A stretch of 53,531 bases of DNA, from positions 1 to 53,531 of the forward strand of contig JAEDED010000015.1 in NCBI GenBank assembly GCA_016293495.1, in the 5' to 3' direction. Made by a program: the position numbers and the translations under genes. The first letter of the stretch is position 1. Each line of letters begins with the position of its first letter. The stretch comes from Treponema sp. Lineage in GTDB: Bacteria; Spirochaetota; Spirochaetia; Treponematales; Treponemataceae. The notes below the pieces were generated by a model. The model was not told where the DNA came from, made no database searches, and saw only the letters and a program-made list of their open reading frames with translations. This document shows, piece by piece, positions 45,132-52,509 of this stretch.

Positions 45132-45160
45132 AGTTTATCATAATGGAACTTTTCTTACAA
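45132..45160 (-). promoter_or_regulatory. Promoter of cyclase operon, probably leaderless
   Basis: On the minus strand TTGTAA (45160-45155), 17 bp, TAAACT (45137-45132), with the ATG 6 bp further on. Confidence 0.5.
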
Positions 45161-45229
45161 TTAAATAGTAAATTTCGTTTAGAATATATCTAAAATCTCC
45201 ATTTTTTGTACAAAAATTTAGCACAAAGA

Positions 45230-45306
45230 GGGAGGGTCTGGGAGGGAGAGAAAACACGCATACTTCTCCCTCCCAGAAAATTGAGGGCCTAGGGGAACTC
45301 CCCTAG
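45230..45306. other. Paired G/C-rich hairpins and G-quadruplex motif after pgk
   Basis: GGGAGGGTCTGGGAGGG (45230-45246) is a canonical four-tract G-quadruplex motif on the plus strand. It overlaps a 12-bp hairpin arm CTGGGAGGGAGA (45238-45249) pairing with TCTCCCTCCCAG (45265-45276). Next is the near-perfect palindrome CTAGGGGA AC TCCCCTAG (45289-45306), just after the pgk stop. Neither hairpin is followed by a T run, so ordinary termination is doubtful. This may act as a transcript end or barrier between the pgk and cyclase units. Confidence 0.7.
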
Positions 45307-45309
45307 AAA

Positions 45310-46578
45310 CTATTTTGTAGCCAAAATCGCAATACCAGGAAGTGTTTTTCCTTCGAGGAATTCGAGGGAAGCACCACCACCTGTTGATACGTGGCTCATT
45401 TTGTCAGCAAGTTGGAATTTGTTAACAGCAGCAACTGAGTCACCACCACCAACTACAGTCATTGCACCTTTTCCTGTAGCTTCTGCTACGAGGCGTGCAA
45501 CTGCTTCTGTACCTTTTGCGAAGTTTTCGAATTCGAATACTCCAACAGGTCCGTTCCATACGATTGATTTAGAAGCAAGAATTGCATCTTTGTAAAGAGC
45601 AACTGTCTTAGGACCAACATCAAGACCCATAAGATCAGCTGGAAGATCAACTGCATCAACTGCAACAGGATCTTTGTCTGCAAATTCTTTTGCACCTACA
45701 TGGTCAACTGGAAGAAGGATTTTAACACCTTTTTCTGCAGCTTTAGCCAAGAGGTCTTTAGCTGTTCCGAGGAAGTCATCTTCTACGAGAGATTTTCCAA
45801 CTTCGTGTCCCTGTGCTTTAAGGAATGTATAAGCCATACCACCACCAACGATGAGTGTTGAAGCGTTCTTCATAAGGCTTTCAAGAACAGCGATTTTTGA
45901 TGATACTTTTGCACCACCGATGATAGCTGTCATTGGTTTTTCTGGGTTTGTTACCATTGGCTGGATGTATTTAACTTCTTTTTCCATAAGGAATCCACCA
46001 ACTGATTCACATCCCATGAATTTTGCGATAGAAGCTGTAGAAGCCTGATCGCGGTGAGCTGTACCGAATGCATCGTTTACAAAGATGTCTCCGTATGTAG
46101 CAAGTTCTTTAGCCATTACGTCGCGTTCTGCAGCGTCTTTAGATGTTTCTTCTTTGTGGAAACGAGTATTTTCCAGCATTGCAACTCCACCTTCTGGAAG
46201 AGCGTCAATTGCTGCTTTCTGTCCGAGTGCGTCAGGAAGGAATGTTACTTCTTTTCCGAGTTTTTCAGAGAAGTATTTTACAACTGGAGCCATGCGGTTT
46301 TTACCGTTGATGAATTTTTCAGCATCAGCATCTGTCCAAGTCTTTCCTGCTTTTTCAGCTTTTTCAGCAGCCTTTTTAACGTCCTTTTTTGGATCTCCGA
46401 GGTGGCTCATGAGAACGAGGGAACGTGGGCTCTGTTCAAGAATGTATTTGATTGTAGGGAGAGCAGCCATGATACGTGTGTCATCCTGAACTACTCCTTC
46501 TTTCATTGGTACGTTGAAGTCAACGCGCATGATGATGCGTTTGCCTTTAAGGTCAACATCTTTTACTGTCTTAATCAT
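45310..46578 (-). CDS. pgk: Phosphoglycerate kinase
   Basis: 422 residues, full length. It makes ATP and 3-phosphoglycerate from 1,3-bisphosphoglycerate and ADP. Motifs: RVDFNVPMKEG at the N-terminus, SHLGDPKK, NDAFGTAHRDQAS, GGAKVSSKI, WNGPVGVFE and GGGDSVAAV. The SD AGGAGT precedes the ATG. It lies 54 bp after the RRM gene with no terminator seen between, so read-through is possible. Confidence 0.98.
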   Translation of the reverse strand: MIKTVKDVDLKGKRIIMRVDFNVPMKEGVVQDDTRIMAALPTIKYILEQSPRSLVLMSHLGDPKKDVKKAAEKAEKAGKTWTDADAEKFINGKNRMAPVVKYFSEKLGKEVTFLPDALGQKAAIDALPEGGVAMLENTRFHKEETSKDAAERDVMAKELATYGDIFVNDAFGTAHRDQASTASIAKFMGCESVGGFLMEKEVKYIQPMVTNPEKPMTAIIGGAKVSSKIAVLESLMKNASTLIVGGGMAYTFLKAQGHEVGKSLVEDDFLGTAKDLLAKAAEKGVKILLPVDHVGAKEFADKDPVAVDAVDLPADLMGLDVGPKTVALYKDAILASKSIVWNGPVGVFEFENFAKGTEAVARLVAEATGKGAMTVVGGGDSVAAVNKFQLADKMSHVSTGGGASLEFLEGKTLPGIAILATK

Positions 46579-46632
46579 CTTAAAACTCCTGTATATGATT
46601 ATTTCTTTATTTTAACAAAAATAAATTCTGAT

Positions 46633-46920
46633 TTAGTTGCATTCTTCACGGTCATTGAAGCGAGGACGAGGTTTTCTTTCTTCTGCTTCATTAACACGAA
46701 CGCGGCGTCCGTCAATATCTTTCTGGTGCAAAGTAGAAATTGCACTTGCAGCTGCAGCATCATCTGTCATTTCTACAAATCCAAAACCTTTAGACTTGTT
46801 TGTCATTCTATCAATAATGATAGAAACAGATTCAACTTCACCAAACTGAGAAAACTGATTTCTCAATGTTTCTTCTGTTGTTGAATAACTTAAGTTACCA
46901 ACATAAATTTTCTTTGACAT
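46633..46920 (-). CDS. RRM-type RNA-binding protein
   Basis: 95 residues from the ATG at 46920 (SD AAGGA at good distance); the longer frame begins in the promoter leader. A single RRM fills residues 2-80 with RNP2 KIYVGNLSY and RNP1 KSKGFGFVEM, then a short Arg/Pro/Glu tail. Such small bacterial RRM proteins resemble the cyanobacterial Rbp group and are often cold-inducible. An inverted repeat flanks the promoter, and the leader contains a hairpin, hinting at autoregulation. Confidence 0.92.
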   Translation of the reverse strand: MSKKIYVGNLSYSTTEETLRNQFSQFGEVESVSIIIDRMTNKSKGFGFVEMTDDAAAASAISTLHQKDIDGRRVRVNEAEERKPRPRFNDREECN

Positions 46921-46937
46921 TAAATTCCTTAAAACTG

Positions 46938-47024
46938 CCTCAAAATAAGGCAAATTCCGACTTTAAAAATATTAAAATACCTATGTAATGTCAAGATTTA
47001 AGGACTTTTTGCCTTATTTTAAGG
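46938..47024. repeat. 17-bp inverted repeat flanking the RRM promoter
   Basis: 46938-46954 and 47008-47024 are reverse complements at 16 of 17 positions (core TTTGCCTTATTTT). The RRM promoter lies between them. The downstream copy sits in the leader and itself forms a small GCCT/AGGC hairpin just before the SD. Confidence 0.85.
46966..46994 (-). promoter_or_regulatory. Promoter of RRM gene
   Basis: On the minus strand a consensus TTGACA (46994-46989), 17 bp, and TATTTT (46971-46966). Predicted leader about 40 nt with the hairpin and SD. Confidence 0.75.
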
Positions 47025-47033
47025 GAATTTCGA

Positions 47034-47068
47034 CAAAAAAAAGGAATGCCGACTGACCGACATTCCTT
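47034..47068 (-). terminator. Terminator of the M16 pair
   Basis: On the minus strand AAGGAATG / CATTCCTT form an 8-bp stem around a 12-nt loop, followed by a T run (plus-strand A 47034-47042). It lies just after the stop of the inactive M16 gene. Confidence 0.88.
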
Positions 47069-47076
47069 TTAATACC

Positions 47077-48450
47077 TTAATTTTCACCCTTCATGATAAA
47101 CCACTGGCTTTTTGAATCAACCCAGTATTTTTTAAATACCCGAAGCACATCGTCAGAAGTCACTTTAAGTGCCCGGCCCGGAATTTTGTCGGCCGTTGTC
47201 AAATCTCCAAACTGAAGAATGCTTGCACTTACACGCGAAGCAATTCCCGAGCTTGTGCTCTGTGATGTGTATTTTTTTGTTATGTAAGAATTTTTATAGC
47301 CTTCAAGTACGTTTTCGATTGTGTCGTACACTACTTCTTCAGCGTTGACGCTCGAAATTACTTTACCATCAAGCATCAATTGTACACATTCCTCAAAATA
47401 CTTTTCAAAATTTTCCATATCCGAAACTTTCATTCCGTAATCAATTCCGATAGGATTAAAACTTGAATCAATCTGGGATGCAGGTGTGTAACATGCGCCG
47501 TATTTTTCGCGGATAATATTGAACATTGTCGTAGAAAAAATATCAGAAACAATCTGACCTGTTACATAATCTTCACTTAATACAGAAGGACTCTGGAATA
47601 CGCGCACTGCAATTTCGGAACCTTTTGCATCTTTATGATTCATTACAACTTTCTGATTTCCGATATTAAGTTTTTTTTCAACCTGCGCGATTTCTTTAAA
47701 TTTAGAACTTTTCAAAGTTCCTACAGTTTCATCAAGTTGCTTCAAAAAAGAATCTGGATCGAATTTTCCCACTGCAACAATCTGTATTCTTGAAGCATCA
47801 AGAATTTTTTTATGATGCTTTTTCATATTTTCAATCGTGATGTTTTTGTAAGATTCCTCTTTTACAGATGAAGATGTAAGCAATGGGGAATTTTTGTAAA
47901 GCTGTTTATAAATTGCAGCAAACAGAATGCTCTGCGGATCATTTTTTGAACTTGTAATATTCTGAAGCTGCTGTTCCTTCATAAGACTAAACTGCTTTTC
48001 GTTGAATGAAGGTCTCATAAATCCGTCAAGGTAAACAGGAAGCATCTGATCAAGATAATAATTAATGCAGCTCAATGTATAAACAGAACCTGAATAAAGT
48101 GAGTAATGACCGATCGAACTCTGATATAAATACTTCATCGCCTGAATGATTTCATAAGAATATTTTTCTGATCCGAAAGTCATCATTTCAAAAAGACTGC
48201 TTTCAAGACCGGACTGATTTGGTTTAAGACACATTGTGCCGCCTTTTACGATGAGGTAAATGGCATCAACCTGATTTGGAACTTCTGTATTTATGTAAAC
48301 AGGAATATTATTTTTTAATCTGTATTCTGTGAATGTTCCGCTTGATAATTCGTGTTCTTTTACGACTTTGTATTCTCCGGCATAAGATGCAAAAACAAAC
48401 AAAGAGGCAAAAATAACGGATACAGTTTTTTTAATATTTATTCTTCTCAT
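47077..48450 (-). CDS. Exported M16B-fold protein lacking the zinc-binding motif
   Basis: 457 residues with a signal peptide probably ending at SYAG near residue 25. It follows the M16B layout, but where active members have HxxEH this reads GLESSLFEMMTFG (81-93), with both His lost. It starts 2 bp after the stop of the active M16B gene, so the two are made together, as in two-subunit M16 enzymes in which one subunit cuts and the other helps bind substrate. A strong terminator follows. Confidence 0.85.
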   Translation of the reverse strand: MRRINIKKTVSVIFASLFVFASYAGEYKVVKEHELSSGTFTEYRLKNNIPVYINTEVPNQVDAIYLIVKGGTMCLKPNQSGLESSLFEMMTFGSEKYSYEIIQAMKYLYQSSIGHYSLYSGSVYTLSCINYYLDQMLPVYLDGFMRPSFNEKQFSLMKEQQLQNITSSKNDPQSILFAAIYKQLYKNSPLLTSSSVKEESYKNITIENMKKHHKKILDASRIQIVAVGKFDPDSFLKQLDETVGTLKSSKFKEIAQVEKKLNIGNQKVVMNHKDAKGSEIAVRVFQSPSVLSEDYVTGQIVSDIFSTTMFNIIREKYGACYTPASQIDSSFNPIGIDYGMKVSDMENFEKYFEECVQLMLDGKVISSVNAEEVVYDTIENVLEGYKNSYITKKYTSQSTSSGIASRVSASILQFGDLTTADKIPGRALKVTSDDVLRVFKKYWVDSKSQWFIMKGEN

Positions 48451-48452
48451 TA

Positions 48453-49961
48453 TTATTTTTCTCCTTCAGATTCCTGCCACCAGAAAGCTTGTGACTTGTC
48501 AACTTCTACAAAGCCTGCCTTTTCGTAAGCTTCTTTTGTTTTTTCGTAAACTTTTGAATTTACATAAACTACAACAATCGGATTTTTGCCGGCGATGTAT
48601 TTTTTAATATAATTCTGAATATCTTTATCAGAAGCAGAAATTACTTTGTCATCATATGACAGATAATAATCAACACTGTTAGTAACCCAGTTGTAACGAA
48701 GACTTGAAAGCGGACCTTTAAAAGTTTCTGTATCATAAACTTTATCATCCCGCAGGCGTCTCGAAATCCTTTCTCTGTTTTTTAAAGGAACTATAAATTC
48801 TTTTTGCGAAAGTGAAGTCATATATTCATTCACTTTGTCTTTAAAATATACAGTGCGTTCTGCAACAGAGTCAAAGTCATCAGAAATCATAACGGCAGAA
48901 AAAGAAATTATTCCTGTCCTTCGTCTTGTTGAATAACCTGAGCTTACATAATCAGGATCCATCGGAATACAAAGTTTTTTATCGTTAATGAATGTCTGCT
49001 TGTACTCAGAATCAGGATCTCCCATTGCAAAACCTAAAAGGTCTGCAGCGTAAGTTTCTTCTTCATTAAAATCACTGTCAGGCCCGCGGTACATTACATT
49101 TACCTGCGCAATCTGAGGAGAAATTTTATCGTAAGGAACTACGCATAAATAAGGCTTTTCAAAAGGCGCATCCTTCTGCTTTACGATTACGCTTTCTATT
49201 TCTTCAGGACTTACACCATTATTTTTCCAAGTTCCGTAAATCTTATTTACAAGCTCATAAACTTTTTCGTGATCAACATCACCGCCTACAAACAAGGCAG
49301 CGTTTTCTGGAACATAATATTTTTTCTGAATATCACGGAGAGTTTCTAAAGTTGCGTTTTCAATATTAGAAACGCTGCCTGAAGGATCAAGCTGCCATGG
49401 CGCATCCGGGAATAAATGAGAGTTAATGTAATAACCGATATATCTGTCAGGGTTTGATTCGTTTCCTTGAATTTCTGAAATTACAACTTTTTTTTCAACT
49501 TCAAATTCTGACTCTTCCATCAAAGGTTCACGGATTGCAGCATTCCAGAATTCAAGACCGTTTTCAAGTTCTGAGCTTGGAATCGTAAAAAAGTAATTTA
49601 CGCATTCAAGGCCTGTAGTTCCGTTCCACGAAGCTGTTCCCATGTCAGAAAGCGCCTTCTGAACTTTTGCAGAATTGTCAAAGCGGGAATTTCCTTTAAA
49701 CATCATATGTTCATACAGATGAAAAAGTCCAGCAGTTTCGCGACTCTGAGTAATTGCCCCTGCCCTTACTGCGATTTCGATGTAAGTAAGAGGAACCGTA
49801 TGATTTTCGTTTACAAAAAGTGAAAGGCCGTTATCGAGTGTATAGTAATAACAACTGTCAGTAATTTTTAGCGGTTCTTTTTTCTGTTCTGGGGAATTTG
49901 CAAACAATCCCGCAGATGTGAGTAATACAACAATGGTTGAAAGAAATAAATGTTTTTTCAT
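48453..49961 (-). CDS. Exported M16B zinc peptidase, active subunit
   Basis: 502 residues. The signal peptide ends near LFA before NSPEQ. The inverted zinc motif HLYEH is at 81-85 and the distal Glu is in EVEKKVVISEIQGNESN. It is the only secreted M16B protein of the window with the full active site. It is cotranscribed with the inactive 457-residue partner. The envelope location suggests a role in degrading or maturing periplasmic peptides or outer-membrane proteins. No SD is obvious before the ATG. Confidence 0.9.
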   Translation of the reverse strand: MKKHLFLSTIVVLLTSAGLFANSPEQKKEPLKITDSCYYYTLDNGLSLFVNENHTVPLTYIEIAVRAGAITQSRETAGLFHLYEHMMFKGNSRFDNSAKVQKALSDMGTASWNGTTGLECVNYFFTIPSSELENGLEFWNAAIREPLMEESEFEVEKKVVISEIQGNESNPDRYIGYYINSHLFPDAPWQLDPSGSVSNIENATLETLRDIQKKYYVPENAALFVGGDVDHEKVYELVNKIYGTWKNNGVSPEEIESVIVKQKDAPFEKPYLCVVPYDKISPQIAQVNVMYRGPDSDFNEEETYAADLLGFAMGDPDSEYKQTFINDKKLCIPMDPDYVSSGYSTRRRTGIISFSAVMISDDFDSVAERTVYFKDKVNEYMTSLSQKEFIVPLKNRERISRRLRDDKVYDTETFKGPLSSLRYNWVTNSVDYYLSYDDKVISASDKDIQNYIKKYIAGKNPIVVVYVNSKVYEKTKEAYEKAGFVEVDKSQAFWWQESEGEK

Positions 49962-50059
49962 AACAATATAATAACAAATTTAATAGTAATAAGATACACG
50001 TCCGCTTCGCGTTCATTCTTTTAAATAATTACTTTATACATAATCAAACATTTATATGT

Positions 50060-50087
50060 TATAATTTGGTATTACTACATATGGAGG
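50060..50087 (+). promoter_or_regulatory. -10 box and strong SD of GH1 gene
   Basis: A consensus TATAAT lies at 50060-50065 with no clear -35 at 16-18 bp, and the SD GGAGG (50083-50087) stands 4 bp before the ATG at 50092. The weak -35 leaves room for an activator. Confidence 0.5.
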
Positions 50088-50091
50088 AACT

Positions 50092-51507
50092 ATGAACTTT
50101 AACAAGAATTTTATCTGGGGTTGTGCAACTTCCAGCTATCAGATTGAAGGAGCCGCTAACGAAGACGGAAAGTCACCTTCTATCTGGGATACATTTACAA
50201 AACAGCCTTTTGCAATCCATGACGGAACTTCGGGAGATGTTGCCTGTGACCACTATCATCGCTATAAAGAAGACGTTCAGCTTTTGAAAAACCTCGGCGT
50301 AAACGCTTACCGTTTTTCTCTTTCATGGCCTCGTCTAATATCTTATACCTGCGAAAAAGGTGTCATCAAAGGAACTGTAAACGAAAAAGGTTTTGAGTTT
50401 TACAACAACCTCATTGATGAACTTTTAAAAAACGGAATTGAACCATGGATTACACTTTATCACTGGGATCTTCCACAGGCGCTTGAAGACTACGGCGGAT
50501 GGCGTAACCGCGACATCATGAACTGGTCTTACGATTATGCTGCAGAAGTTGCAAAACGTTTTTCTGACCGCGTAACTCATTTCTTTACCATCAACGAAAT
50601 GCCGATGGTACTTGCAGGCTACATAGGCTGGGCAGCTCCCGGCTTAAACTGTACTCAGAAAGATCATCTTAAAATCATTCACAACATGCTTTTGTCACAC
50701 GGAATGATGAACAGAGCATTACACGCAAATGCAAAGAAAGACATCCAGGTTGGCTGTGCCCACAATGGTCTCGGACACTTCCCTGCTACAGATTCAAAAG
50801 AAGATTACGATGCATTTGTAAAAGCAATGAACTGTATCGAAGGAAATCCTAATGCCTACGCACCTATGCCGGGCTCAGGAAAAATCCAGATGGATAGTCT
50901 CATCTATTACCTTGATCCTATTCACTTCGGAAAATATCCTGAACAGGCCTTCGAAATCTTCAAAGACCAGATGCCCGAAATTAAAGAAGGTGACATGGAG
51001 ATTATTTCGACACCGACAGAAATCCAGGCCATCAACATTTATGAAGGCCGCCCTATTGCTTCCGGTTCAGCTCCTGGCGTAAAAGATGACGGATGGCACA
51101 TTGTTCCATTTAAACCTGGAAAAGACATTACCGCTGCAAAATGGCCGATCACTCCAAAGAGCATGAACTATTACTTCAAGTTCATCTCAGACAGATACAA
51201 AAAACCAGTGTATGTTTCAGAAAACGGAATGAGCAATGCCGACATTGTAAGCGCCGACGGAAAATGTCACGATAGTCAGAGAATTGATTTTACTTCAAAA
51301 TATCTTGAAGAACTTTCAAAAGGAATCGAAAGCGGCGCTGATGTTCGCGGCTACTTCCACTGGTCTCTTCTTGATAACTTCGAATGGCACCACGGCTACA
51401 ATGAACGCTTCGGATTAGTTCACGTCGATTATGAAACATTAAAACGAACTCCAAAGGACAGTTATTATTGGTATAAAGAAATAATAGCGGAAAGTCGTAA
51501 TAAATAA
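50092..51507 (+). CDS. GH1 beta-glucosidase / 6-phospho-beta-glucosidase family
   Basis: 471 residues, full length for GH1. The N-terminal signature FIWGCATSSYQIEGAANEDGK is exact. The acid/base Glu169 is in TINEMP and the nucleophile Glu377 in VSENGMSNAD. The WSLLDNFEWHHGYNERFGLVHVD end is complete. It has no signal peptide, so it acts on imported cello- or other beta-glucosides. I see no PTS-type phosphate-binding signature with confidence, so a plain beta-glucosidase is preferred. Monocistronic; no transporter nearby. Confidence 0.94.
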   Translation: MNFNKNFIWGCATSSYQIEGAANEDGKSPSIWDTFTKQPFAIHDGTSGDVACDHYHRYKEDVQLLKNLGVNAYRFSLSWPRLISYTCEKGVIKGTVNEKGFEFYNNLIDELLKNGIEPWITLYHWDLPQALEDYGGWRNRDIMNWSYDYAAEVAKRFSDRVTHFFTINEMPMVLAGYIGWAAPGLNCTQKDHLKIIHNMLLSHGMMNRALHANAKKDIQVGCAHNGLGHFPATDSKEDYDAFVKAMNCIEGNPNAYAPMPGSGKIQMDSLIYYLDPIHFGKYPEQAFEIFKDQMPEIKEGDMEIISTPTEIQAINIYEGRPIASGSAPGVKDDGWHIVPFKPGKDITAAKWPITPKSMNYYFKFISDRYKKPVYVSENGMSNADIVSADGKCHDSQRIDFTSKYLEELSKGIESGADVRGYFHWSLLDNFEWHHGYNERFGLVHVDYETLKRTPKDSYYWYKEIIAESRNK

Positions 51508-51590
51508 TAATACGACTCTGTGAAAGTCTTTCTGTAAATTCAGTAGGCAGACGGCCTTCGTACATTATGCACGTTTCACCGATGCTTGAT

Positions 51591-51620
51591 TTTACAGTCT
51601 TGGAGGAATTGTGATATAAT
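51591..51620 (+). promoter_or_regulatory. Promoter of the interrupted tRNA
   Basis: TTTACA (51591-51596), 18 bp (or TTACAG with 17), then a consensus TATAAT (51615-51620). Transcription would start a few bases before G1 of the tRNA at 51630, as for normal tRNA genes. Confidence 0.7.
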
Positions 51621-51629
51621 AAAAACATC

Positions 51630-51767
51630 GGGGCTGTAGCTCACCTGGCTAGAGCGTTTGAATCCATTACTCAATACTTTAGAAAAAAACAGTCCACTGG
51701 ACTATTTTTTTCTAAAGTATCCATAAACAAATTCAAAAGGTAGTCGGTTCAAGTCCGATCAGCTCCA
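51630..51767 (+). tRNA. tRNA-Ala-like gene with a 71-nt anticodon loop (about 64-nt insertion)
   Basis: Acceptor GGGGCTG (51630-51636) pairs with CAGCTCC (51760-51766), discriminator A at 51767. D stem GCTC/GAGC, loop ACCTGGCTA with the conserved GG. Anticodon stem TTTGA (51657-51661) pairs perfectly with TCAAA (51733-51737). Variable loop AGGTA. T stem GTCGG/CCGAT with loop TTCAAGT. Position 3:70 is G-U and position 73 is A, the main alanine identity elements. The anticodon loop is 71 nt (51662-51732) instead of 7 and holds a long hairpin; it begins A-U, keeping U33. The 15-48 pair is C-A instead of G-C. No CCA encoded. Either a non-decoding tRNA, an intron-like insertion, or a pseudogene. 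Confidence 0.75.
51674..51720 (+). other. Palindromic insertion hairpin in the anticodon loop
   Basis: Perfect 16-bp stem (51674-51689 with 51705-51720), one C-A mismatch, a 5-bp stem AGTCC/GGACT and a 3-nt loop. The inner hairpin plus the T7 run resembles a rho-independent terminator on both strands. The hexamer ATCCAT is repeated at 51662-51667 and 51719-51724, flanking the inserted part like a short target-site duplication. Confidence 0.9.
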
Positions 51768-51769
51768 TT

Positions 51770-52282
51770 ATGGGAAAAATCAAAATTATCAAAGGTGACA
51801 TCACAACCATGTCTTGCAATGCAATCGTAAATGCTGCAAATTCCAGCCTTCTTGGTGGCGGAGGTGTTGATGGTGCCATTCATTATGCAGCAGGTCCTGA
51901 ACTTCTTGCTGAATGCCGTACTCTTCACGGCTGCAGGACCGGCGAAGCTAAAATCACAAAAGGCTATAAACTTCCATCTCGATTTGTAATTCATACTGTT
52001 GGTCCGATTTATTACGAACATACTCCTGCTGAAGCTGAAGCACTTTTGACTTCCTGCTATGAAAACTCTTTGAATCTTGCAAAGGAAAAAGGCCTTAAGA
52101 CAATTGCATTTCCTTTGATTTCTGCAGGCGTTTATGGTTATCCACAGAAAGATGCCATTAAGGTTGCGATTGAGACTATGAAACTGCATCAAGATGATTT
52201 TAATGAGATTACATTGGTGTTGTTTGGTGAGCGGGAATTCGGATTTGCGAAAGAGGAATATCCAATGTTTAGTCAGGCGTAG
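51770..52282 (+). CDS. Macrodomain protein (O-acetyl-ADP-ribose deacetylase / ADP-ribosyl hydrolase type)
   Basis: 170 residues, a stand-alone macrodomain of the MacroD/YmdB type. Motifs: KGDITTMSCNAIVNAANSSLLGGGGVDGAIH (Asn and Asp of the ADP-ribose pocket), CRTGEAKITKGYKLPSRFVIHTVGP and PLISAGVYGYP (phosphate loop). It removes acetyl-ADP-ribose or mono-ADP-ribose from targets. The ATG lies 2 nt after the 3' base of the tRNA-like gene and has no SD of its own outside the tRNA body, so the message is likely formed by tRNA 3' processing or by read-through. Confidence 0.95.
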   Translation: MGKIKIIKGDITTMSCNAIVNAANSSLLGGGGVDGAIHYAAGPELLAECRTLHGCRTGEAKITKGYKLPSRFVIHTVGPIYYEHTPAEAEALLTSCYENSLNLAKEKGLKTIAFPLISAGVYGYPQKDAIKVAIETMKLHQDDFNEITLVLFGEREFGFAKEEYPMFSQA

Positions 52283-52291
52283 GAAATAAAT

Positions 52292-52491
52292 TTATTTTAT
52301 TTTCTTTAATTTATCTAAAAAAGAATTCAAAACTTTCTTATTAATTTCTGGGTTAACCTGATTAATTTTTCTTGCAATCTTTTCAGCATAAGTAGTTGTA
52401 ATCAAATTTGCTTCAACAAGTTTCAATAGCCCTGATCATAGGCTTCCATCATATCGTCATAAAGTTCGTCGTTATAAAGTTCATCGTCCAT
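52292..52491 (-). pseudogene. Frameshifted small gene downstream of the 154-residue protein
   Basis: From an ATG at 52491 (SD GGAG) a frame of 22 codons, rich in Asp, Glu and Tyr (MDDELYNDELYDDMMEAYDQ), stops at 52423. An overlapping frame, shifted by one or two bases, continues from about 52432 as LLKLVEANLITTTYAEKIARKINQ and ends with TAA at 52292-52294. Joined, they give a protein of about 66-68 residues. It may be a real frameshift mutation, a sequencing error or a programmed shift. It starts 18 bp after the upstream gene. Confidence 0.55.
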
Positions 52492-52509
52492 TACATCACT
52501 CCAATCTGT

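Noticed and set aside
45230..45306. Ordinary rho-independent terminator of pgk
   Set aside because: The hairpins are strong but no T run follows on the minus strand, so it is reported as a structured element instead.
46054..46884. 276-codon plus-strand frame opposite pgk and the RRM gene
   Set aside because: It runs antisense to two strongly supported genes, is rich in Phe, Cys and Ser as mirror frames of such genes are, and has no SD.
51290..51628. 112-codon minus-strand frame overlapping the end of the GH1 gene
   Set aside because: It crosses the 3' end of a certain gene and the tRNA promoter, and has no start signal.
51662..51732. Group I intron in the tRNA anticodon loop
   Set aside because: The insertion is only about 64 nt, far shorter than any group I intron, and lacks P/Q/R/S core elements. 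An archaeal-type spliced intron would need an endonuclease not known in bacteria.
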